A stretch of DNA of 64,000 nt. Origin: Polaribacter litorisediminis (GTDB lineage: Bacteria; Bacteroidota; Bacteroidia; Flavobacteriales; Flavobacteriaceae). This document shows positions 8,246 to 17,983 of this stretch, piece after piece. The notes under the pieces were generated by a model. It was not told the DNA's origin and searched no databases. It was given only the letters and a program-made list of their open reading frames with translations. Position numbers and translations under genes: made by a program. The stretch spans positions 62,001 to 126,000 of the forward strand of contig NZ_CP082966.1 in assembly GCF_019968605.1 (NCBI RefSeq), read 5' to 3'. Numbering within the stretch: the stretch's first letter is position 1; every line of letters begins with the position of its first letter.

Positions 8246-9880
8246 TTAGTATCCGTTGTTTTGAATTAAATTTTGGTTTAAGTCTCTTTGTTGCAAGGGA
8301 ATTGGGAACCAAATACGTTCTGGGCGCCAATTATTTTTGATAGTAGGAGCAGTTCCTACGTTATAAAAACCATCTGTTTCTGATAAGTTTTGAATGGTTT
8401 CGTCGTATTTATGAAAACGTGCTAAGTCTATTCTTCTCCAGTTTTCAAAACACAATTCTCGGGAGCGTTCCTCTAAAAGCTCTGTTAAAAAATTTGGTCT
8501 AACATACGTCAAGTTTAAATCTTGAACCGTAGTTGATGCTGCCACAGCTCTTTGTCTTAATGTTGTTAAGGTGCTTCGTGCTGATCCTTCATCCCCCAGA
8601 AAATATTGTGCTTCCGCTCTTAGTAATAAAATATCTGCATATCTTAACAATGGCAATGAAAGTGAACTGGCCCAAGGAGCAACGAGTTTTTCTTTTGGGT
8701 CTATCATTCTGTATTTCCCTATACAATATAACCCAGTATTAGGACTTTGAATTTCTAATGGGATATAATAATTGACACCATCAATAATTTCTTGCGAAGA
8801 GCTTGCAGGAAGATTTCCTGTTAAATTGTGTTTAAATCGAATATCACCCTCTGTATATTTATTCCATAATTCTGATGTAGGGCGATACCACCCAAAACCA
8901 CCACCTGTAATATTCATATTACCTTGTGGTACAAAGCCGTTTACCATTACCGTAATTACATTCTGTGTAGCATCAGAACTTGCTTCTGCTGTAAATAAAC
9001 ACTCCCTGTATTGAAAAGACTTTGTAGTTTCTCTGAATAAATTATCATATTCTGGTATGAGTTCATATCCACTTTGATTTATAATTTCGGTGGTATAATC
9101 TAATGCTTTTTGATAATGTGCATCCGCATCAACCCAATCAAAACTATTTATTGATACATCTTGGAAACTTACGGAACCTGTTTTCTTAAAACTTGCTAAA
9201 TAAGTATGTGCTTTAACCAACAAACCTGCAGCTGTATATTTATTAATACTGCTTTCTCTTGGACCTCTAGTTTGTAAATTTTGGTATCCAAATTCAAAAT
9301 CACTTAACACCTGTTGATAAACTGTTTCTATAGATTGTCTTTCTTGATTTGGGTCATGAACTGGGGTGTTATAAACTGGAATACCTCCATGCATCATAGA
9401 TAACATCATATGATAAAAACCTCTTAAGACTCTTGCTTCTGCTTCAATTTCAATCTTTCTATTATCGGTAAAATCATCAATATTTTGTAATCTATCAATT
9501 AATATATTTGCTCTGTTAATACCAGCATAAAAGAAAAACCAATTTTCATTTATAAATGTTGATTCACTGGTAAAGCTTGCATTACCCCAAACTGAGAAAG
9601 TAATGTTATTAAAATTATTTCTTAAGATTGCTTCATCTGTAGCACCATTTAACATAAACATTAATCCTCTTCTGTAGCCCGAGGCATTTCCGAAATTTTG
9701 AACTGATCCCGCTGTTAAAATTGAATACACTCCATTTAAACCAATTTCTGCGTCGTCTGCACTTTTGTAAAAATTATCTGGTGAAACAAAAGAAAACGGC
9801 ACGGAATCTAAATGATCCTCACAAGAATTAATTGTAATAAACGCAATAAACGATATGATAATGTAAAATATATTTTTCAT
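8246..9880 (-). CDS. susD: SusD/RagB-family glycan-binding lipoprotein
   Basis: This 544-residue protein begins with a lipoprotein-type signal (ITINSC) and has SusD hallmarks. These include an early SPDNFYKSADDAEIGLNGVY segment, TPR-like helices (RVLRGFYHMMLSMMHGGIPV), a RYADILLLRAEAQY segment, and the ending EERSRELCFENWRRIDLARF plus FPIPLQQRDLNQN. SusD proteins sit on the outer face of the outer membrane, capture oligosaccharides and cap the SusC transporter. The gene ends 24 bases before the T9SS protein gene and follows susC by 5 bases, so the pair is co-transcribed. The glycan specificity cannot be read from the sequence; neighbours point to a sulfated galactan. Confidence 0.95.
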   Translation of the reverse strand: MKNIFYIIISFIAFITINSCEDHLDSVPFSFVSPDNFYKSADDAEIGLNGVYSILTAGSVQNFGNASGYRRGLMFMLNGATDEAILRNNFNNITFSVWGNASFTSESTFINENWFFFYAGINRANILIDRLQNIDDFTDNRKIEIEAEARVLRGFYHMMLSMMHGGIPVYNTPVHDPNQERQSIETVYQQVLSDFEFGYQNLQTRGPRESSINKYTAAGLLVKAHTYLASFKKTGSVSFQDVSINSFDWVDADAHYQKALDYTTEIINQSGYELIPEYDNLFRETTKSFQYRECLFTAEASSDATQNVITVMVNGFVPQGNMNITGGGFGWYRPTSELWNKYTEGDIRFKHNLTGNLPASSSQEIIDGVNYYIPLEIQSPNTGLYCIGKYRMIDPKEKLVAPWASSLSLPLLRYADILLLRAEAQYFLGDEGSARSTLTTLRQRAVAASTTVQDLNLTYVRPNFLTELLEERSRELCFENWRRIDLARFHKYDETIQNLSETDGFYNVGTAPTIKNNWRPERIWFPIPLQQRDLNQNLIQNNGY

Positions 9881-9885
9881 TTTTT

Positions 9886-12800
9886 TTAAAATTTAAAATT
9901 TAGTCCTAAAGAAAAAGATTTAACTCTTGGGTATGAGATACGCTCATAACCAGACATTAAAGGGTTATTTGAACTTACTTCTGGGTCAAAACCAGAATAA
10001 TTTGACCAGGTAATTAGGTTTGTACCAACAAAAAATACCTTTAAATCTTGAACACCATAATTTTCTATAAATTTTCTCGGCACTTGATATCCAAAATTGA
10101 CATTTTGTAAACGTAAAAAAGAACCATCTTCAACAAAATAAGATGAGGTTACGGCATCTACTCTTCCAAACTCCGGATAAATATTAGAATTATTTGTGGA
10201 TGTCCAACTATTGTCATAATAGTCTCTTTCTATATTCATAAATGGCTGAAAACCATGAGTTCTTAATCTACCTGCGTTAAAAATATCATTTCCATAACTC
10301 CACTGAAGCAGAAAACTCAAGTCAAAATTTTTATATTTAAAAGTATTGGTAATTCCTCCAAAATGTTTTGGAATACTATTCCCTATTATTTGTCTATCTC
10401 CATTTTCGTCAATAATTCCGTCTCCAGAGAGGTCTTTATATTTCTTTGCACCTGGAATAGGGCTAGCAAGTTGAGAGTCTACAACACCCGGTTTTAAGAC
10501 ATAACTTCTTGAATCATGAGGAATAGCAGTGTCACTGCCATTTTGCCAAGTAAAATCATCTATTTGATAAACACCATCGTAAACAAAACCATACATTGTT
10601 CCAATTGGCTCACCTACAATAACTCTTCCTGGTGAAGTTAGCCATCCTCCAGGAACCACAACAGGGATAAAGTCTGCACCACCTAAATCAATTACTTCGT
10701 TTCTATTAAAGTTTATATTAAAATCTGTTCTCCAACTAAAATTATCAGATTGAATATTCGTTGTTGAAAGACTAATTTCCCAACCACTATTTCTAATCTC
10801 ACCAATATTCAATACTTGATTTGCATAACCGCTTTGAGCAGAAACAGGCGCATTTAGCAATAAATCTTCTGTTTTTTTAACATAATAATCTAAAGTTAAG
10901 TTTACTCTATTATCGAAAAGTCCTAGATCAATTCCCGCATCATATTGTGTAGTCGTTTCCCATTTTAAATTTTCATTAGCTAAAGACGATGGGGCAATTC
11001 CTAATAATTGACCTCCATTATTTGCATAGAAAGCGTTTTCCATACTAGAAAAATAGCTGTAAGGAGGTATTCTTTCATTCCCTGTAACTCCAAAACTTAA
11101 TCGCATCTTTAAATTGGAAATTTCTTTAATATTTTTAATAAAGTCTTCTTCAGAAGTTTTCCAAGAAAATGCTCCTGACGGAAAATATCCCCAACGATTT
11201 CCTGCTCCAAATTTATCTGAACCATCAGCTCTAAAAGTTGCTGTAAATAAATATTTATCTTTTAAAGTGTAATTTACTCTACTAAAATAAGAAAGTCTTT
11301 TTGCTTGAGTTCTCAACGTTTCATAGCTAAGGGGAGTTTGACCAATACTAATATTATTAAACCCTAAAGACTCAATATCAAAACCAGAAATATCATTTAA
11401 AAAGCGTTCAAAGTTATAAAGGCTTACTTCATAGGCTGCCAATGCATCAATTCTATGATTCTTATTAAATCGTTTTCTGTAATTAAATTGATTTGTAAAA
11501 TTGTAAGAATAGGTACCTACTTCATTAATAATAGCTCTTCCATCCCATTGGTTTCCCCAGTTGGTATTTGAGCCATAATATACTTTAGATTTAGATTTTG
11601 AATAATTTAAACCTATTTGAGATCTAAAGCTAAGATTTGTATTAATCTTATAGGTTCCAAACATACTTCCCAAAACTCTAAATAATCTAACTTCTTTTTC
11701 TGCTTCTTCTATAAGAGTTAATGGAGAAATATTTTCATCTAGTTCTTGATTTATCTCTTCATCTAAGATTCTCCATGGATTTGCAATAACAAGTAACTGC
11801 GTAATTCCGTTAAAATTATCTAATCCACCATTACTAGCAACACCTGTTGTTTCTGAGAAAGCACCATTCATATTTACCCCTAATTGTAACTTATCGTTAT
11901 GGGTATGATTAATTCTTGTTCTAAAGGTATATCTATTATAATCATTATTTAAAACAATACCTTCTTGATCTAAAAAACCTGCACTCGCAGAAACTCTAGT
12001 TTTATCATTACCAGTGTTTAAACTTAAGTTATGTTGTCTTGTAATTCCTGTCCTTAAAATTTCATTTTGATAGTTGTATGAATCATATTGAGTGAAATCC
12101 CTAGGTGTTTCAAAAATACCATCATTATCTAAATCTCTAGCTAAGAACTGATTGTTTCCTCTTTGTTGTTGGTAAGTTATATATTCTTCTGGTGAAAGAA
12201 CATCTAAAATTTTACTAGTCTCACCAACGGTCATCATAGAATTAAACTCAATGGTCGATTTTCCTGATTTTCCTGATTTTGTAGTGATAATAATAACACC
12301 ATTTGCTCCTCTAGAACCAAAAATAGCGGTTGCAGAAGCGTCTTTCAGAATTTCAAAGGACTCGATATCATTTGGATTTATTGTTGACAAAGGGTCTAAA
12401 GTAGATTGGGATCCAGTACCATTGGCAACTTCATTCGTATTAATATCAATTTGTACTCCATCTATAACAAATAGCGGGGATGTATTTCCAAAGACAGAAT
12501 TTGCTCCTCTAATTTTCACGTTTACAGAAGAACCTGGCTCTCCAGATTGTCTTGTTATTTGAGCACCTGCCACCCGTCCTTGTAAAGCGCTAAGTGCACT
12601 TGTGGTTTGTGTTTCTGCAAATTGTTCTGCTTTTACACTTCCTACAGAACCTGTTAAATCTTTTTTCTTTACAGAGCCATATCCTATGATAACAATTTCT
12701 TCTAATGAATTTTCTGCGGGTTCTAAAACAACATTAATTTCTGTTTGGTTTCCAACCTCAACTTCTTTTGGTTTTAATCCTAAGTATGAAAAAACAAGCA

Positions 12801-13002
12801 CACTGTTATTTGATTTAACCTTAATTGTATAGTCTCCATCAAAACTAGAAACTGTTCCAAGAGATGACCCTTTAATTAAAATTGAAACACCTGGTAAAAG
12901 GTCGCCATAACTATCTTTTACAATTCCTTTTACCGTTTTTTGGCCGTAATAAGCTGCAGACGATAAAACAAATGTTAATAGTAAAATAATTTTTTTATTC
13001 AT
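9886..13002 (-). CDS. susC: SusC/RagA-family TonB-dependent outer-membrane transporter
   Basis: The 1038-residue protein has a signal peptide followed by a carboxypeptidase-regulatory-like domain (KGIVKDSYGDLLPGVSILIKG). Next come the SusC TonB-box region (LEEIVIIGYGSVKKKDLTGSV), a plug domain (ALQGRVAGAQITRQSGEPGSS, KDASATAIFGSRGANGVIIITTK) and a 22-strand-type barrel ending in Phe (SLGLNFKF). It imports oligosaccharides too large for porins using TonB energy. The length is normal for the family. It lies directly upstream of susD. Together with the GH110, sulfatase and symporter genes it defines the PUL. Confidence 0.97.
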   Translation of the reverse strand: MNKKIILLLTFVLSSAAYYGQKTVKGIVKDSYGDLLPGVSILIKGSSLGTVSSFDGDYTIKVKSNNSVLVFSYLGLKPKEVEVGNQTEINVVLEPAENSLEEIVIIGYGSVKKKDLTGSVGSVKAEQFAETQTTSALSALQGRVAGAQITRQSGEPGSSVNVKIRGANSVFGNTSPLFVIDGVQIDINTNEVANGTGSQSTLDPLSTINPNDIESFEILKDASATAIFGSRGANGVIIITTKSGKSGKSTIEFNSMMTVGETSKILDVLSPEEYITYQQQRGNNQFLARDLDNDGIFETPRDFTQYDSYNYQNEILRTGITRQHNLSLNTGNDKTRVSASAGFLDQEGIVLNNDYNRYTFRTRINHTHNDKLQLGVNMNGAFSETTGVASNGGLDNFNGITQLLVIANPWRILDEEINQELDENISPLTLIEEAEKEVRLFRVLGSMFGTYKINTNLSFRSQIGLNYSKSKSKVYYGSNTNWGNQWDGRAIINEVGTYSYNFTNQFNYRKRFNKNHRIDALAAYEVSLYNFERFLNDISGFDIESLGFNNISIGQTPLSYETLRTQAKRLSYFSRVNYTLKDKYLFTATFRADGSDKFGAGNRWGYFPSGAFSWKTSEEDFIKNIKEISNLKMRLSFGVTGNERIPPYSYFSSMENAFYANNGGQLLGIAPSSLANENLKWETTTQYDAGIDLGLFDNRVNLTLDYYVKKTEDLLLNAPVSAQSGYANQVLNIGEIRNSGWEISLSTTNIQSDNFSWRTDFNINFNRNEVIDLGGADFIPVVVPGGWLTSPGRVIVGEPIGTMYGFVYDGVYQIDDFTWQNGSDTAIPHDSRSYVLKPGVVDSQLASPIPGAKKYKDLSGDGIIDENGDRQIIGNSIPKHFGGITNTFKYKNFDLSFLLQWSYGNDIFNAGRLRTHGFQPFMNIERDYYDNSWTSTNNSNIYPEFGRVDAVTSSYFVEDGSFLRLQNVNFGYQVPRKFIENYGVQDLKVFFVGTNLITWSNYSGFDPEVSSNNPLMSGYERISYPRVKSFSLGLNFKF

Positions 13003-13047
13003 TTGGTTTGTTTTTTATATTAAATATAAAATTTACTTAAGTATTGT

Positions 13048-14925
13048 CTATTTAGAAGACTTTTGATAAAATGAATCCTTTCTATCTATTTGAATATTAG
13101 TTGATTTTTTGTCAATACTTAAAGTACCTTTTTTGCTATCCAGTCTTTTGTAAGTATTTCCTTGTATATGAACATCATTACAATTTATAATTTGAATATT
13201 GTCTACATTTGGGAATATAGGTTTGTATGTATCTGTCTGAATAATTGTATTATTTTCAAAGATTAAACCATTTACTGACATAGCTACTAAAATAGAGTTG
13301 TCAAACGTTTTTATGGTGTTGTTTCTAATTGTAATATCTCTGCTGTACATTCCTTTAAAGTTCTTTTTATCAACATACTGAGGGTCAATTAAAAAGATTG
13401 ATTGTGGTCCATTACCACCATAAACAGCATTTTCAATTACATTATTTTCAATTAAAAGGCCATCATTAGGTCCGGATTCGTTCCATAATCCTAAATCTCC
13501 TGTTAATCTAAAACTTGCCATTTGAGACGATAGGTGATTATTTCTAACCACAACTTTTCTTGGTGTTGAAATTAGAAGACTTCTAGCTCTATTGTTTCGA
13601 ACAATATTATTTTCAATAATCGCCGAAGCATGCCAAGAAATGTTTTCTACTCCATCATAAACCTGTACTTTGTTGGTTATGGGTTTATCAAAAGTGATAT
13701 AAGATATTTTTTCATTAACTCTTTCAACTTTTTTTAAAACCATTGGTTCTGTTGTTGGCTGAAGATTTAATTGATCGATTATCTGAACTTCATCTCCTTC
13801 TTCACCAAATAAATATCCGTTTTGATGCGGATGATAGGTTTCTACTGCAAGCGTATAATCATCGATTATTTTGTTTACTCTTACATAGGTTCCATGAATA
13901 TTAGTAGCATCATCTAACATGTTTTCAAACGTACAGTTTTTTATGGTTACCATTCCTTTTACATTACAAAAATGTGTAGCATCTGCCGTTGTTGTAATCA
14001 TTCTACCAGAACCTTCTCTTAATACTACATTAAAACTATCTAGTGTAATATTTTCTGATCTTTCAGCAATCAATCCCATAGCACCTGCATGATATACATT
14101 TACATTTTTGAATTCCAAATCTTTTGATTTAAAAACTCTAAAAGCAGGACTTGTTCTATTTTCGAGATATTCTCCTTTAGAAACCATGACAGATCCTAGA
14201 GGAGGAAGTTTCTCCATTTTGGTTGTAATGCGAATCAATCCTTTTTTCAATTCTTCAGCATTAATTCCTTTTTCAGGCATGTTATATTGCTTCGTATTGT
14301 ATAAAGGTGCCATTGTTTTAGGGTCCCAAAAAATATTTTGACCTACTTCTAAATTGTAGTGTTCCCAAAAAGCAAATCTTTTTCCATATTTTCTCTCATA
14401 GGGCGAATCTTCTCTTTCTAAGGTGATGTAAAGATGACCGTATTTAACTAGGTAAGGAGTTTTTACTTCAATGTCAAAAGTTTTAGTAGTTGGATTATTT
14501 GCAACAACTAAACCTTCAATCATAAAAGGAACATCCCAATCAACACTTAGGTTTGTTACTTTAGTGTTTGAGCTTTTTTCAATTATAAAAGGAATCATTT
14601 TACCATGAAAGATAAAATCAGAACCTCCTCCATCGACCACAAAATTATGAAAATCAATTAAAGGGAAAGCCGTTCTTTTCAGACCATTATCATTATTCGT
14701 AATTTCACAATATCTTTCTGGTGCGAAAGTGGGATAAAAGTGATAGGTTCCTTTTGGAAAAATTAATTTAGAGATGCCTTCTTCCTTGCATTTTTTTAAA
14801 GCTTTCACTACGATAGGAGTAATGTCTTTATACTTTTCTATTTCAAAATCTTTTAAGTTTAAAATTTTTTGACTGTAAGTAGTAGACAATGTAAGTAAAG
14901 CTAAAAGAAAGACAAATTTCCTCAT
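13048..14925 (-). CDS. GH110 alpha-1,3-galactosidase
   Basis: The 625-residue protein with a Sec signal (ending TTYSQ) shows the GH110 pattern of a parallel beta-helix with inserted barrel segments. The signature TTADATHFCNVKG (Asp315) is followed 23-24 residues later by LDDATNIHGTY (Asp338-Asp339). As I recall the family literature, three aspartates in this arrangement form the catalytic site of these inverting enzymes, which remove terminal alpha-1,3-linked galactose; members act on blood-group-B-type or linear alpha-1,3-Gal epitopes, and marine ones on carrageenan-derived oligosaccharides. There is no T9SS tail, so the enzyme is probably periplasmic. It lies 45 bases upstream of susC in the same operon. 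Exact substrate is inferred from the galactose and sulfatase context. Confidence 0.85.
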   Translation of the reverse strand: MRKFVFLLALLTLSTTYSQKILNLKDFEIEKYKDITPIVVKALKKCKEEGISKLIFPKGTYHFYPTFAPERYCEITNNDNGLKRTAFPLIDFHNFVVDGGGSDFIFHGKMIPFIIEKSSNTKVTNLSVDWDVPFMIEGLVVANNPTTKTFDIEVKTPYLVKYGHLYITLEREDSPYERKYGKRFAFWEHYNLEVGQNIFWDPKTMAPLYNTKQYNMPEKGINAEELKKGLIRITTKMEKLPPLGSVMVSKGEYLENRTSPAFRVFKSKDLEFKNVNVYHAGAMGLIAERSENITLDSFNVVLREGSGRMITTTADATHFCNVKGMVTIKNCTFENMLDDATNIHGTYVRVNKIIDDYTLAVETYHPHQNGYLFGEEGDEVQIIDQLNLQPTTEPMVLKKVERVNEKISYITFDKPITNKVQVYDGVENISWHASAIIENNIVRNNRARSLLISTPRKVVVRNNHLSSQMASFRLTGDLGLWNESGPNDGLLIENNVIENAVYGGNGPQSIFLIDPQYVDKKNFKGMYSRDITIRNNTIKTFDNSILVAMSVNGLIFENNTIIQTDTYKPIFPNVDNIQIINCNDVHIQGNTYKRLDSKKGTLSIDKKSTNIQIDRKDSFYQKSSK

Positions 14926-15015
14926 GGATTTATAAAGTATTATAATTAGTTTATTTTTTTAATTTGATATGTAATCTTATAATTTTTTAATCGATACTAT
15001 GTATTGAATGAAAAA

Positions 15016-15198
15016 TTATTCAAAACCTGCACCTACAGCAGATGGGCTGCTTGCTTGCGCTTTTTGTGGAAATAAAATCATATAAGTACCCAATGAAGCT
15101 AATGCGGCATATTTACCATAGTTTCCTATCTTTTTCATAGCTTCTTTACGAGTAATTTCTTGGTCATTTTGTTGTGTGTTTTCTATCTTTTTTTTCAT
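15016..15198 (-). CDS. 60-residue single-span membrane peptide, unknown function
   Basis: A short protein with a charged, Gln-rich N-terminus (KKKIENTQQNDQEITRKEAMKKIG). One hydrophobic segment follows (YGKYAALASLGTYMILFP), then an Ala/Ser-rich stretch (KAQASSPSA) that could be a signal peptidase site, and a tiny tail ending GAGFE. RKEAMKKIG resembles the start of a twin-arginine signal but has only one Arg before Lys. I recall similar unnamed 50-60-residue proteins in other Flavobacteriia, but know no function. It lies 27 bases downstream of a large T9SS protein gene and 90 bases before the GH110 gene, so it belongs to the PUL operon. It may be a secretion- or envelope-related accessory peptide; this is a guess. 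Confidence 0.65.
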   Translation of the reverse strand: MKKKIENTQQNDQEITRKEAMKKIGNYGKYAALASLGTYMILFPQKAQASSPSAVGAGFE

Positions 15199-15225
15199 GA
15201 CATAAGTTTTATGTTGTGGTTTGTA

Positions 15226-17757
15226 TTATTCTAAAATGATTTTCTTGTTTAATTTTCCAGCTTCTGTTTGAAGTTGAACGATGTAAGCACCTGATACGAA
15301 TTTTGGTAAAGAAATTTCTTTAACACCAGTAGAAATAAATGCACTTTGCATAACTTGTTTTCCTAAAATATCGTACAACTTTAAATTAGCAGTTCCAGAA
15401 GGCAAACCAACTACTTTTAAAGTATTTCTATTCGTAGTAAATACACTAATATTTTCTAATGCAACATCTATAGTGCTTAAGACGTTTTTTGTATTTGTAT
15501 GTAAATAGAATCTTCCAACTCCAGTAGAGTTTTCACTTAAAGTTACTTCATAAGAAGTATTTGTTTCGTCTAAACGATTAAATGTATTGTTTAATCTATC
15601 TTCTAAATAAACTTTAACATTTAAAGGGAAGTTTGATAATTCTAGAGAAAATATTATCTTTTTACCTGCATTAGCAACGACGCCTATTGGTATGGTTAAA
15701 GATTCAAGTTCAGATGCAGGTAATGATTGTTTTTGGTATTTTTTACCTTGATTTTCGTTTACTAAATGTGTGTAGAGTTCAAAATCATTTTTAACGCCAC
15801 CAAAAACTTCTCCTTCCCAACCAAAGTCATAACCTTTCGTAGCATCATTTAAAAAATATAATTTTGTAAAACGACTATTTTGGCTGTCAGAAACTAATAA
15901 TTTTAATTCAGTTCTAGCAATTTTTTGGAATGTACCTCCTGTTGTAGCTTGATTTGATTCCGCAAAATTTAGACTTTCTGCAGTCGTTACATTTACAAAA
16001 AATCCTTGAGCAGGCGCCAACATAAAAGAATCACCAGACATTTGAACTTCATACCCGCCATCTCCGCCGTTTAATGTTTGATTCCACACCCAAATTTGTG
16101 ATTGGTCAATTCCAGAAGTAGATCCTAAAAATGTTGCACTATTAATGTGAGCTACATATGGGTTGCCTAACAAATTAAAACCTTTAGTAGGCGTATTGAT
16201 AGTTACACCTGCATTATCTGTAGTAAAGTCTCCTTCAAAACCAACGTCATTGTCTGCATATTCTCCTCCATTATCAGCAAAAGTAATTGCATCTGGCGTT
16301 ATTTTCATAGAAAAACCTTGTCCAGAAGTAGCAGTAATATTATTATTTGTATCAGAGAAATAGGTCCAAGCAGCACTTCCTATTTCTCCAGGATTATAGG
16401 TCGCTATTCCTCTTTTAGTGGCACTGCCTATAGTAATATCATTTTTATCTGCAAATGCATCATCAAAAACCTCTCCAGACAAAGGGGAAGAAATTAAGTA
16501 CCATGCTTTCGCATTTTCTGCATCATCTTGTAGATTTGCAAAGTAGCGCACTATACCTGTTACATCAGATTCTCCATTTACAATAAATACGTTTTGACCT
16601 TGAATTCTTAATTCAGTAGTTACTTTAATATTATTAACAGCTACTCCAGCAGTAAACATATTACAAATTGCACCTATGATAGCAATATTTTCAGTACCAT
16701 CTCCAATAGGAGCAGTTCCACTAGACCAATTTGAGTTTTCAGACCACAATATAGATGCAGTTCCTTCAAAAATATTTATTCCAGAATCCCAAGCACCAGC
16801 ATCATTATTATCATTACCAAAATCAATTGGAGTGGCATCAGTTAAAGAATTAGGAGCATTGTATGTTAAATTAGGACTAACAAATGCAAATGTTGTATTC
16901 GTGAAATCGGCTGTAATGTTTGATCCCGTCTCCGTATCAACATTATTTGTGTATTGTGCAAGAGAATTTAAAAAACTCATGGTTGCTCCTCCAACTCCAT
17001 TAAAATCTGAATTGAGGCCTGTTCCATTATTTGCTTTATTATTATAAAAAAGAGAATTTTGAACCGTTATATTGTTGCTGTTTGAATTTACTCTTATGGC
17101 TGCTCCTTCAAAATTTCCTGTTTTGGCAATTTTATTTTCAGAAAACGTACAGTTTGTTATGGTTGCATTTGCAGATCCGGTAAAATGAATAGCGCCACCT
17201 CTGGCATTGGCTGCTGTAGAAGTTATCACAGCATTATTATAAAAAGTACAACCCGTAAAATTTATCGTCGGATTTTGAGCAATATAAAATACTCCACCTC
17301 CATTTTCGGAGGATGTTGAATTATTTAAGAAATTACAACGTATAAAAGTAAGGGTCATCCCTGTTTGTGAAGAATTATTTAAAACGGATCCCTGAAAAGC
17401 CGAATTGAAGTTTTGAAAAGTAATACCTGTAAATGTAATGGTCTTAGCAGCATCAGCAGTAATATTAAATAATCTATTAGCACCAGTACTTTGAACCATG
17501 GCATTAGAAGCCCCTTCAAAAGTAAGAGCTTTATTGAATGCAATTTGACTATTTTGTGTTATGGTACCCACTATAATTATTTTATCATTATCAATTGCAG
17601 CGGTTATGGCATCACTTAATGAGAGATATGGGTTTGCTTCAGATCCTAAAGTGGCACCTCCATCAGTTACTGTAGTCCCAACATATTTATCGGTACTAAA
17701 AATATTTGTAACTATAAAGAGACATAAAGATGCTAAAAGAAGGTAATTTTTTTTCAT
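15226..17757 (-). CDS. Large T9SS-secreted beta-helix surface protein, first gene of the PUL operon
   Basis: The 843-residue protein starts with a signal peptide. A right-handed beta-helix region of the polymorphic-outer-membrane or CSLREA type follows (NPYLSLSDAITAAID, FTGITFQNFNSAF, NFTGCTFYNNA, ITNCTFSENKIA, VQNSLFYNNKA). A second region (ILWSENSNWSSGTAPIG) resembles the start of the T9SS protein encoded at 6893-8221 (QEWSNASNWSLNAAPV). It ends with a T9SS type A domain (LKLYDILGKQVMQS, VSGAYIVQLQTEAGK). I see no catalytic residues. As the promoter-proximal gene it may be the most strongly made surface component, perhaps a glycan-binding or adhesion protein. Function unproven. Confidence 0.75.
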   Translation of the reverse strand: MKKNYLLLASLCLFIVTNIFSTDKYVGTTVTDGGATLGSEANPYLSLSDAITAAIDNDKIIIVGTITQNSQIAFNKALTFEGASNAMVQSTGANRLFNITADAAKTITFTGITFQNFNSAFQGSVLNNSSQTGMTLTFIRCNFLNNSTSSENGGGVFYIAQNPTINFTGCTFYNNAVITSTAANARGGAIHFTGSANATITNCTFSENKIAKTGNFEGAAIRVNSNSNNITVQNSLFYNNKANNGTGLNSDFNGVGGATMSFLNSLAQYTNNVDTETGSNITADFTNTTFAFVSPNLTYNAPNSLTDATPIDFGNDNNDAGAWDSGINIFEGTASILWSENSNWSSGTAPIGDGTENIAIIGAICNMFTAGVAVNNIKVTTELRIQGQNVFIVNGESDVTGIVRYFANLQDDAENAKAWYLISSPLSGEVFDDAFADKNDITIGSATKRGIATYNPGEIGSAAWTYFSDTNNNITATSGQGFSMKITPDAITFADNGGEYADNDVGFEGDFTTDNAGVTINTPTKGFNLLGNPYVAHINSATFLGSTSGIDQSQIWVWNQTLNGGDGGYEVQMSGDSFMLAPAQGFFVNVTTAESLNFAESNQATTGGTFQKIARTELKLLVSDSQNSRFTKLYFLNDATKGYDFGWEGEVFGGVKNDFELYTHLVNENQGKKYQKQSLPASELESLTIPIGVVANAGKKIIFSLELSNFPLNVKVYLEDRLNNTFNRLDETNTSYEVTLSENSTGVGRFYLHTNTKNVLSTIDVALENISVFTTNRNTLKVVGLPSGTANLKLYDILGKQVMQSAFISTGVKEISLPKFVSGAYIVQLQTEAGKLNKKIILE

Positions 17758-17829
17758 AATATTTGGCTTTAAAGCTTAAATTTTTTCCATTCACAATTAC
17801 TTGCTAGAATGGTTGTATTTATTACGGTT

Positions 17830-17895
17830 CAAATGTAAAAAAAGGACTAATTGTTAATGTTTTGATATGTAACAATCGTTTTTACTATTGTAACA
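17830..17895 (-). promoter_or_regulatory. Divergent PUL control region: minus-strand promoter element and imperfect palindrome
   Basis: On the minus strand TACATTTG (17837-17830) matches the Bacteroidota -7 element TAnnTTTG and lies 73 bases before the first operon gene. I see no clear -33 TTG at the usual distance, as expected for an activator-dependent promoter. Upstream, TGTAACAAT (17868-17876) and ATTGTAACA (17887-17895) form an imperfect inverted repeat (8 of 9 bases) centred about 45 bases behind the -7 element. That is a reasonable position for binding by the neighbouring HTCS regulator. The element is inferred from sequence only. Confidence 0.45.
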
Positions 17896-17983
17896 AAATG
17901 AATATTTAATAGTATTTAAGGTATTTATTTCCATTTTTATTTATTTTCTTTGATAAAAGTTAACACATATTCAATTTTTACAA

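Noticed and set aside
12251..12832. Plus-strand frames within susC
   Set aside because: Antisense frames with no start context or homology; explained by the SusC coding sequence.
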